From positions 1 through 33,731 of the forward strand of contig DAHUXR010000047.1 in assembly GCA_027307045.1 (NCBI GenBank): 33,731 bases of DNA, written 5' to 3'. Positions 17,430 through 24,755 of this stretch are shown piece by piece. Each line of letters starts with the position of its first letter. Positions within the stretch are counted from its first letter, which is position 1. The DNA is from Acidobacteriaceae bacterium (GTDB lineage: Bacteria; Acidobacteriota; Terriglobia; Terriglobales; Acidobacteriaceae). The translations under genes and the position numbers were made by a program. Below the pieces are notes generated by a model that did no database searches, was not told the origin of the DNA, and saw only the letters and a list, made by a program, of their open reading frames with translations.

Positions 17430-18203
17430 TTAGCGGAGAAGCTTCTTTTTGGCGGCGGCAAACTCGGAGTCGGTGAGGGTGCCGCGGTCGCGGAGATCGG
17501 CGAGCCGGGCAAGTTCGTCGGACAAACGTTCGTGAGACAAATGTTCGGCGGACAAACGTCCTTCGCCGAAATCGGAGGCTGCTGCAGCGGAGGCGGCTGG
17601 CGAGGTCGCATTGGCGGTGGACGCTTCATCGTAATCGAAGTGCTGTGGATTGGCGGGATCAACGCGAAGAGCGAGGCGGTCGCCGACGGAGGGAATTTCG
17701 CCGAGCATGAATAGTCCCTTCAAAATACCTTCGTAGGCTGGGGAGCCATCTTGGCGCTGAATGCGCAGGCGGAGACGACGCCGGATGTAAACGTTGTTGA
17801 CGACGACGTTCATCCACGGCTTGAGCACTTCAAGCACAACGCCGGTGGCGCGGATGCCCCGCTGCTGGAGTGATTGAGCACGCTGGGTAGACTGGCCGAT
17901 CCAGACGGCAACGGCAATCGCGACCGCCGCGCAAAGCAGAAGGAACCAGGGCGAGACGGGGACTGACCAGTCGACGCCCCAGGGAAGCAGCGAGGCGATA
18001 AACCACCAGAGGACTTTTTGGTCGCCGACCAGATTCATGACCCACATGAAGATGCCAAACTGCGCCAGGTAGCCGACGATCCAGAGCCCGGCCAAGTAGC
18101 CGGGGATGGACGTGCGGATGTCAATGCGGGCAACGAGTTCGACGACACCCGGCGCCAGCAAAAGCACGCACCAGAGGGTCAGCAGTGAGTAGAGTTTGCG
18201 CAT
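17430..18203 (-). CDS. Membrane protein with C-terminal SHOCT domain
   Basis: The 257-residue protein has about four hydrophobic segments in its first half (around residues 5-22, 36-58, 63-78 and 86-104). A soluble beta-rich part follows (RGIRATGVVLEVLKPWMNVV, then a segment ending VGDRLALRVDPANPQHFDYD). A low-complexity Ala/Ser linker leads to a terminal SHOCT motif, ELARLADLRDRGTLTDSEFA and AAKKKLL. SHOCT is a short helical domain found at the ends of many membrane or secreted proteins, with a presumed oligomerisation or interaction role. The middle part resembles DUF3592-like domains only loosely. It is encoded against dnaG and rpoD and interrupts that conserved pair. Confidence 0.75.
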   Translation of the reverse strand: MRKLYSLLTLWCVLLLAPGVVELVARIDIRTSIPGYLAGLWIVGYLAQFGIFMWVMNLVGDQKVLWWFIASLLPWGVDWSVPVSPWFLLLCAAVAIAVAVWIGQSTQRAQSLQQRGIRATGVVLEVLKPWMNVVVNNVYIRRRLRLRIQRQDGSPAYEGILKGLFMLGEIPSVGDRLALRVDPANPQHFDYDEASTANATSPAASAAAASDFGEGRLSAEHLSHERLSDELARLADLRDRGTLTDSEFAAAKKKLLR

Positions 18204-18563
18204 ATTTTGTAAGGGATACTTTAGGGGATAAAGCCCGCAAGTGCCAGAGGATACATGCGTTCGGCGAAGTCCGTAATCCCAACGTTCTAGGCGAAAATTT
18301 GTTGCATCCAGCCGGGGAAAGAGTGCGAAACCTTAGAGGGCGGGCGGCATCTAATCTTCAAGGGCAATTCACAGGGCAGCGGTTCCGGTATCTTCTTTGT
18401 TTTGGCGCGGGTGGCAGGGAAAGACTCTTTTCTTATTGACCGAGTTTATGCTAACCTTAGTACTCTCGGGACGTGCGCGCATTCCAAACCAAAATACCTG
18501 CCGATATGCTTTAGTGGACACAAGCGTACAGCCCCGTATTGCCATAAAAATGAGGTCCGTGGT
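18204..18563. promoter_or_regulatory. rpoD upstream region
   Basis: This 360-base region separates the divergent SHOCT gene from rpoD. A TTGACC hexamer at 18436-18441 is a good -35 candidate; about 16-17 bases on, TAGTAC/AGTACT is a poor -10. Bases 18402-18563 are open in the rpoD frame but encode Cys/His/Lys-rich text unlike any sigma factor, so they are read here as untranslated leader. A GAGG sequence at 18552-18555 lies about 8 bases before the TTG start. Confidence 0.4.
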
Positions 18564-20252
<1,689 letters not shown>

Positions 20253-20559
20253 CACCCACCACGGAGACACGGAGGAAGACAATTGAAATTCAAGGCGCTG
20301 CGACGAGCGGCGCCTTTTGTTTTGGCTGAATGTTGAGTGCTGACTGCTCAGTGCTTCTTTGCGATCCTTTTTCTTTGCGATCTTTGCGTCCTCTGCGGTG
20401 AAATGGGTTCTCCGATCGCGCCCGAATCGTGAGTACCACGTGCGCTCACACTTGGCCGTGATGGCCGTCACTTCAAACCTGGCTGGTAAGCACGAAACTG
20501 ATTATAGGCAGCGGTATTTGGACAGCAAATAAACGCGGCCATCAGAAGGAGTACCAGCG
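20253..20559. repeat. Post-rpoD spacer with terminator and mixed dispersed repeats
   Basis: After the terminator at 20292-20323, the text at about 20328-20404 consists of the repeat families AGTGCTGACTGCTCAGTGCT and TTTGCGATCTTTGCGTCCTC then TGCGGTGAAAT. The same families recur at 21697-21862 and, in frame, inside the gene at 24756-26192. The last part leads into the next gene, whose ribosome-binding site is AGAAGGAG (about 20545-20552). Confidence 0.6.
20292..20323 (+). terminator. Rho-independent terminator after rpoD
   Basis: AAGGCGC (20292-20298) pairs with GCGCCTT (20310-20316) around an 11-base loop, followed by TTGTTTT. Near-identical hairpins follow two other genes at 21666-21700 and 22816-22846. 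Confidence 0.8.
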
Positions 20560-21057
20560 ATGAAACTTAAATTCTCGGTTTTGATGCTCGTTTTAGGAGC
20601 GGCTCTTTTTGTCCTGGGGCGCGCAACTGCGGACAAGCAGCCTGCCTTGCATGCCCAGACCAAGGCAAATCTCTCCACGGCCATGCACGGTGAAGCCTTT
20701 GCCTACGCAAAATATTCATTGTTTGCTGAGCAGGCCCGCAAAAACGGAAACACTCAATTGGCGGATCTCTTTGAGAAAACCGCCAAGATGGAGCTCACGG
20801 AACACCTGCGTGAGCATGCGGAGCTTGCCGGACTTGTCGGCACTGACCAGGAAAACCTGAAGGACGCCATCAAGGGCGAATCCTATGAGACCAACACCAT
20901 GTATCCCCAGTTTGCGAGAGAAGCCAAAGCGGCGGGCGACGCTGAAGCATTCAAACGCTTTGAAGAAGTCGGCAAGGATGAAGCCGTCCATCGGGACGAA
21001 TTCCGTAAGGCTTTAGCCGCGCTTGAAACCAAAAGCCAGGGCGCGCCGGGCAAGTAA
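20560..21057 (+). CDS. Exported rubrerythrin/ferritin-like protein
   Basis: The 165-residue protein has an N-terminal hydrophobic segment (residues 4-20), either a signal peptide or an anchor. A four-helix diiron bundle follows: E45 in MHGEAFAYAKYSLFAEQA, E78/E81/H82 in AKMELTEHLREH, E107 in IKGESYETNTMYPQFA, and the ExxH motif E141-H144 in KDEAVHRDEF. This matches the rubrerythrin diiron domain, which reduces peroxide, but the C-terminal rubredoxin domain is absent, so an external electron donor would be needed. Export to the periplasm is unusual for this family. A GGAG site precedes ATG 20560. A haem-binding protein gene follows after 73 bases on the same strand, suggesting a shared redox role. 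Confidence 0.85.
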   Translation: MKLKFSVLMLVLGAALFVLGRATADKQPALHAQTKANLSTAMHGEAFAYAKYSLFAEQARKNGNTQLADLFEKTAKMELTEHLREHAELAGLVGTDQENLKDAIKGESYETNTMYPQFAREAKAAGDAEAFKRFEEVGKDEAVHRDEFRKALAALETKSQGAPGK

Positions 21058-21076
21058 GGCTGCCGCACTCATTGCA

Positions 21077-21117
21077 GTGGCGTCGCTTGAACAAAGCCGT
21101 GGCGTCGCTTGAACAAA
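21077..21117. repeat. Tandem duplication of a 19-base unit
   Basis: GTGGCGTCGCTTGAACAAA occurs at 21077-21095 and again, identical, at 21099-21117 with 3 bases between (22-base period). It lies between the ferritin-like and haem-binding genes, just before the latter's AGGAG site. Confidence 0.9.
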
Positions 21118-21130
21118 CAGGAGTATTGCG

Positions 21131-21625
21131 ATGAAAAAATGGCTGAAGCTATCGCTCATTACACTGATTGCCCTGGTGGTGGCGGCACAGGTTGTGCGCC
21201 CCGCCAGGACCAATCCACCCATTGATCCGCAAAAAGAAATCGGCGCGCACATGCAGATGGACCCGGCGGTCATGGCTACTTTGTCCCGCGCCTGCAATGA
21301 TTGCCATTCCAACCGCACGGAGTGGCCATGGTATAGCAACGTTGCGCCGGTTTCATGGCTTGTAGCGCGCGACGTGAATCAGGGCCGCGAAGAACTGAAC
21401 CTATCCGAATGGGGCGCAAGCAAGGAAAAAGAGCCCGGCAAACTGCTGGGCAAGATCTGCTCAGAGGTAACTGATGGCGAAATGCCCGTGGCAACTTACA
21501 CGCTGATGCACCCCCAGGCCAAACTCACCCGTGAAGAAGTACAGAACGTCTGCCGGTGGACAAGCAGCATGGCAAAAAATGTCGCCGAAACCGCGAAGGA
21601 CAAGGAAGATGATGACGACGACTAA
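21131..21625 (+). CDS. Haem-binding domain protein (monohaem c-type, Haem_bd-like)
   Basis: The 164-residue protein has an N-terminal membrane segment (residues 5-22), a single CxxCH haem-attachment motif (C55-N-D-C58-H59) and the family signature SNRTEWPWYSNVAPVSWLVA, then the NLSEW segment. This fits the haem-binding domain often fused to, or found near, peroxidase and cytochrome genes; the haem would face the periplasm. The C-terminus is a striking acidic tail (KDKEDDDDD). AGGAG lies just before ATG 21131. The gene follows the ferritin-like gene on the same strand and is ended by a strong terminator, so the two may form a small stress-related operon. Confidence 0.85.
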   Translation: MKKWLKLSLITLIALVVAAQVVRPARTNPPIDPQKEIGAHMQMDPAVMATLSRACNDCHSNRTEWPWYSNVAPVSWLVARDVNQGREELNLSEWGASKEKEPGKLLGKICSEVTDGEMPVATYTLMHPQAKLTREEVQNVCRWTSSMAKNVAETAKDKEDDDDD

Positions 21626-21987
21626 ATTGTTTTACCACTGATTTATACGGACCAATACTTATCTGGAGAAGGCGCTGCAGAAACGCGGCGCCTTTCTCTT
21701 TGCGATCTTTGCGTCCTCTGCGGTAAAAATTTGGTCCATGTCATCCGTGATAAGTTTTGCTTAAATCTGCGTTCATCTGCGAAATCTGCGGCGAGGGTTT
21801 TTTCTTTGCGATCTTTTCCGCACTTTGTTTTGGCTGACTGCTGAGGGCTGAGTGCTGGCTCATTACTTAGGTAACCAATTTTTTTGCGCTGGCTTGCACC
21901 GCCTGCGGTACACTCGTGCACACGTATCGCAAAAAATAGATTTTTTATCGCCCCTTTAGACTCACCACGCCCATGGAGGAAAAGCTT
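21626..21987. repeat. Spacer with terminator and dispersed repeats
   Basis: After the terminator at 21666-21700 come TTTGCGATCTTTGCGTCCTC/TGCGGTAAAAAT (about 21699-21729), AATCTGCGTTCATCTGCGAA/ATCTGCGGC (about 21764-21793) and GCTGACTGCTGAGGGCTGAG (about 21832-21851). These are the same families seen at 10515, 11941 and 20328. A-rich and T-rich tracts (21880-21950) precede the lipoprotein gene and may carry its promoter, but no clear -35/-10 pair was found. Confidence 0.6.
21666..21700 (+). terminator. Rho-independent terminator after the haem-binding gene
   Basis: AAGGCGC (21669-21675) pairs with GCGCCTT (21688-21694). GAG (21666-21668) and CTC (21696-21698) extend the stem past one bulged T. 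The loop is TGCAGAAACGCG. The hairpin belongs to the same family as those at 20292 and 22816. Confidence 0.75.
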
Positions 21988-22773
21988 TTGCGCCCTGTCC
22001 ACATTGCCATTGCCACTTTCTGTCTCTTGCTTTCAGGCTGCGGAGGAGGAAGCTCCACCCCGGCCCCCACGCCCACGCCGGTTCCTCAACTCGCTCTCAC
22101 GCCGGGTAACTGGGATTTTTCCGCGGCCTCCAGCAGCGGGCCAAGCTTCCTGATTGGTGGCAACGTGGTGCAAACCGGGAACAGTATCGCCGGCGGCCTG
22201 CATGTAATCAACTCAGCGTGCTTTTCAGCCAGCACTCCGGTGCCAATCACGGGCAATATCAGCGGGCCCACGGCAACCGTAACTTCAGCCGCCATCGCAT
22301 CGCAAACTATTGGCGCCACGCTTTCCGGCAACGCCACGTCGCTCAGCGGGACTTATGCCGTTACCGGCACAGGCTGCGCCGGGGGAGACAAAGGCAATAT
22401 CACGGGCGTGCTTGTTCCTTCCGTCAACGGAACGTGGAAAGGCGCGTTTGTCTCCAGCGTCGTCGCCAATCCCACGGTAATCACTACGGCCGTAATTACT
22501 GAAGGCACGGCGGACGCCAATGGCCTTTTTCCCCTCACCGGCACTGCAACTTATTCCGGCTCGCCATGTTTTGCTTCCGGGACCACGGCCACCGGCAGCG
22601 CCATCTCCGGGCGCACCAATGACGTGATTCTCAAGAACAATGACGGCAGCACCGTGGAGTTCGTCGGCTTTTTGACCAACCCCGCTTCGCCCACGCAGAT
22701 GACCGGCACTTATACCGTGAGCGGCGGCCTCTGCAATGGCGACTCCGGCAGCGGCACGCTCTCAAAACAGTAA
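21988..22773 (+). CDS. Lipoprotein of unknown function
   Basis: The protein is Ser/Thr/Gly-rich with a signal peptide ending in the lipobox LLSGC. I favour the TTG at 21988 as start, because GGAGG (21975-21979) lies 8 bases before it; this gives 261 residues with the lipid-anchored cysteine at 18. The ATG at 21973 would add 5 residues but overlaps that GGAGG. After a Pro/Thr linker, two similar beta-rich halves can be seen (GTWKGAFVSS..., LSGTYAVTGTGCAGGDKGNI and MTGTYTVSGGLCNGDSGSG). The family is unknown to me; such proteins are often surface or periplasmic. It is followed by a strong hairpin terminator. Confidence 0.7.
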   Translation: MRPVHIAIATFCLLLSGCGGGSSTPAPTPTPVPQLALTPGNWDFSAASSSGPSFLIGGNVVQTGNSIAGGLHVINSACFSASTPVPITGNISGPTATVTSAAIASQTIGATLSGNATSLSGTYAVTGTGCAGGDKGNITGVLVPSVNGTWKGAFVSSVVANPTVITTAVITEGTADANGLFPLTGTATYSGSPCFASGTTATGSAISGRTNDVILKNNDGSTVEFVGFLTNPASPTQMTGTYTVSGGLCNGDSGSGTLSKQ

Positions 22774-22815
22774 AGCGAAGCTTAACCGCTGATTACACCG
22801 ATCAACACTGATCTG

Positions 22816-22846
22816 AAGGCGCTGCGACGAGGGGCGCCTTTTTCTT
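22816..22846 (+). terminator. Rho-independent terminator after the lipoprotein gene
   Basis: AAGGCGC (22816-22822) pairs with GCGCCTT (22834-22840), loop TGCGACGAGGG, followed by TTTTCTT. It is almost identical to the rpoD terminator. Confidence 0.8.
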
Positions 22847-22917
22847 ACGTCTCTTCATGTCCCCTGCGGTTTACCCGTCTGATCGGCGGCCATCTGCGTA
22901 CTCCGGCAGGAATTCTG

Positions 22918-23553
22918 TCAGCGCGTCTTCACGGCCGCGCATGCCGCATCAAACTCACTCTTGCCGCCTTCATGCAGCGTTACCGGTGAGACCTCTTCCA
23001 TGTACGGGCGTGAGGCCCCTGTGGCATAGAGCTTCGCGTCGTGATCAAAGTTGCGCGCCACCGATCCATGATCGTCGAGCACCAGATCAGGATTGTTCCA
23101 CTTGCCGCGCAGTTCCAGTTCCGGCCTGCGGTCCGCGCCTGTCAGCTGCTTTCTTACGCTCCGGTTGAACATATAAATGCTGACTTTCCTGCCGTTGGAG
23201 TCGGTCCCTGGGGGCTTTTCAAAGTCGCCACCCAGTTCAAGGTTGAACCTTTCGCCGCGCGGCGTGCAGACCAGGGCTCTGCCTTGTACGTACGCAAGCT
23301 GGCGAAATTTGCCGTGATCAGGCCAGAACCAGACATAGACAACATAGTCGCCGCCGGCGCTGTTTGAGTGGATCCGTCCCCAGCCCTGCCATAATGGTAT
23401 CGCATGGAAGCGGCCGCCCATGTAGAACCCCCACGGCGCCATCACCGCCATAACACCTGCCACTGCGACGCCACCGAGCACGAACACCAGCACGAGCCGC
23501 GCGAGGCCGCCGATCTTTGATTGTGATTGTCTGTGTGTGGCGACTGTGGTCAT
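22918..23553 (-). CDS. Membrane-anchored protein, paralogue 1 of 2
   Basis: The family is unknown to me. Starting at ATG 23553 the protein has 211 residues (an upstream in-frame ATG at 23685 would add 44 unconvincing residues). A membrane segment (residues about 18-40) leads into APWGFYMGGRFHAIPLWQGW, then GRIHSNSAGGDYVVYVWF, a CTPRGERFNLELGGDFEK block, RGKWNNPDLVLDDHGSVARN and a final LHEGGKSEFDAACAAVK. The same blocks occur in the protein at 27572-28216, so the two are paralogues. Most of the chain is predicted outside the cytoplasm. No ribosome-binding site is evident at the chosen start. Confidence 0.7.
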   Translation of the reverse strand: MTTVATHRQSQSKIGGLARLVLVFVLGGVAVAGVMAVMAPWGFYMGGRFHAIPLWQGWGRIHSNSAGGDYVVYVWFWPDHGKFRQLAYVQGRALVCTPRGERFNLELGGDFEKPPGTDSNGRKVSIYMFNRSVRKQLTGADRRPELELRGKWNNPDLVLDDHGSVARNFDHDAKLYATGASRPYMEEVSPVTLHEGGKSEFDAACAAVKTR

Positions 23554-24050
23554 TTGAGAAGTAGTGTATCGCAGCACAGCGGACGACTTCTCCATGATGC
23601 ACGAGATGGCCCTAGTGATCGCCATGGCAGGCAGCTTCGGACTTCGTCCGTCAGAATTGCTTTCACGTGCGGAACGGAAGTGCATGAAGCATGCCCAAAC
23701 GACCTTGCCGACTACGCCATCCTCGCCAAGCTCGCGGAGAAAAAACTAGTAGATCAGTAGCTCATTCGCAGCCACTCTCGGTCTTCTCCGCGCCTCCGCG
23801 GCGAAGCGTGCCTTTCCGATTACGCAGGCCAGCGTTATTGACAAGACTCTATTGCCATATCTTTGCTGAAAGGGAGATTAAGTGCCTTTTGGAAGGAGTT
23901 GATCTCATGCAGAAGCCCCGGTCTTAGCCTTGGTTCGGAAAAATCCTGCCAGCGCACCAGGAGAAAGCTGGAGACTGCCATGCTTATGTGGCACAGCCAC
24001 CCTCGGCTGTGCTTGGCTTTTAACCATGTGAATGGCCTGTGTGTCTATAT
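23554..24050. other. Intergenic stretch with repeat fragments
   Basis: No gene is supported. CTTCTCCGCGCCTCCGCGGC near 23777-23796 recurs at about 24701-24720, marking a dispersed repeat. A + strand frame ending at 23760 (reading EACPNDLADYAILAKLAEKK) looks somewhat protein-like but overlaps the upstream extension of the - strand gene and has no start or family support. The REP hairpin at 23991-24012 lies at the right end. Confidence 0.45.
23991..24012. repeat. REP hairpin, left of the RAYT remnant
   Basis: GCACAGCC (23991-23998) and GGCTGTGC (24005-24012) form a perfect 8-bp stem around ACCCTC. The sequence and loop resemble the hairpin on the other side of the transposase remnant (24482-24501, opposite orientation) and the pair at 30866-30927. 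Confidence 0.75.
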
Positions 24051-24463
24051 TTATGATTCCGGCTCCCACAGCCATGGGTATTCTTCCGGTTTGGAGACCA
24101 ACCCTTTTCTTACAGGATTTTGCCGGACGTATTCGATCTTCTGTTCCAGACTGTCCGCATGCCTCACTGCATGGTCAAACGATTCATCCTGCCAAACCGT
24201 TCCGGATCTTTTTAAAGCTTTATTGATGGAGTGAGCGGACGCGCCCTTAATAGGGCCGACGATTTCCTCAAAGCTGAAGGTCTCATGTTTTTCGTCTTCC
24301 AGCGGCATAAAGATCAGGTGCACGTGATCGGGCATCACAACAGCGATGTATAGCTGCATCTTCGTGCCATGATCGTGCAAGCAGTGTTTCAGCGCGAGAT
24401 CGCGCCGCCGGGTCTTTCTATGTGAGGCAGGTTGCGGCGGTAGTCATACTTACGGATTTTCAT
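24051..24463 (-). pseudogene. REP-associated tyrosine transposase (RAYT, IS200-like), internally deleted
   Basis: The C-terminal part is unmistakable: the HUH motif in AVVMPDHVHLIFMPL, then GASAHSINKALKRSGTVWQD, ESFDHAVRHADSLEQKIEYV and RQNPVRKGLVSKPEEYPWLW, ending at TAA 24053-24051. The N-terminal start survives separately: ATG 24463 gives MKIRKYDYRRNLPHIERPGG and then stops at TGA after AISR. The next recognisable text (ALKHCLHDHGTKMQLY) is in a different frame. About 30 residues expected between RPG and LKHC (the 'FVTFRT' strand) are missing. The gene is therefore inactive by deletion plus frameshift. REP hairpins in opposite orientation flank it. RAYTs are single-strand transposases thought to spread REP sequences. 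Confidence 0.8.
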
Positions 24464-24481
24464 TCTTGTTTTGCAAAACCC

Positions 24482-24501
24482 CACAGCCGTGGGCGGCTGT
24501 G
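24482..24501. repeat. REP hairpin, right of the RAYT remnant
   Basis: CACAGCC (24482-24488) and GGCTGTG (24495-24501) enclose GTGGGC. The reverse complement has the loop GCCCAC, close to the ACCCTC/GCCCTC loops of the other copies, so this copy is inverted relative to the one at 23991. Confidence 0.7.
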
Positions 24502-24545
24502 CCACAAGATTCTAGCCGATGCCCAAAGTATCGTCTCCCCCCTCA

Positions 24546-24610
24546 CTTCCCACATTGCTCAACTCAATCGCCTCCATTCTCTTCAGGGCAATCCGGCCAA
24601 TTGTGCCGCG
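24546..24610 (-). pseudogene. Degenerate copy of the 3' end of the HEAR/nuclease-like gene
   Basis: On the - strand it reads RHNWPDCPEE, then after a frameshift EAIELSNV. This matches the HNWPDCPEWLEVIELSKVV end of the gene at 24756-26192. At DNA level, TTGCTCAACTCAATCGCCTC and GGGCAATCCGGCCAATTGTG here correspond to TTGCTCAACTCAATCACCTC and GGGCAATCTGGCCAGTTATG at 24793-24843. The copy lies 239 bases downstream of the intact end. Confidence 0.6.
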
Positions 24611-24755
24611 CGTCACTGCAAAACCGAAACCCGGATCAGAGGATAAACAGCTATCCTAAAGCGCCTATTTGCGTACCATTCCCCTTCATTCGTGGGCGCT
24701 CTTCTCCGCGCCTCCGCGGTTCGCTTCCGCTTTTCGATATTTCCCGATTTCCCGA
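24611..24755. other. Short spacer with repeat fragments
   Basis: It contains TCTTCTCCGCGCCTCCGCGG (about 24700-24719), also present near 23776, and short direct iterations of TTTCCCGAT/TTACCCGAT (about 24735-24765). These CCCGAT iterations run into the last codons and stop of the HEAR gene. No gene is seen. Confidence 0.45.

Noticed and set aside
23527-23760. Possible small gene ending EACPNDLADYAILAKLAEKK..., + strand
   Set aside because: The tail looks protein-like, but the start is inside the neighbouring gene's region, the upstream part is not coherent, and no family is recognised.
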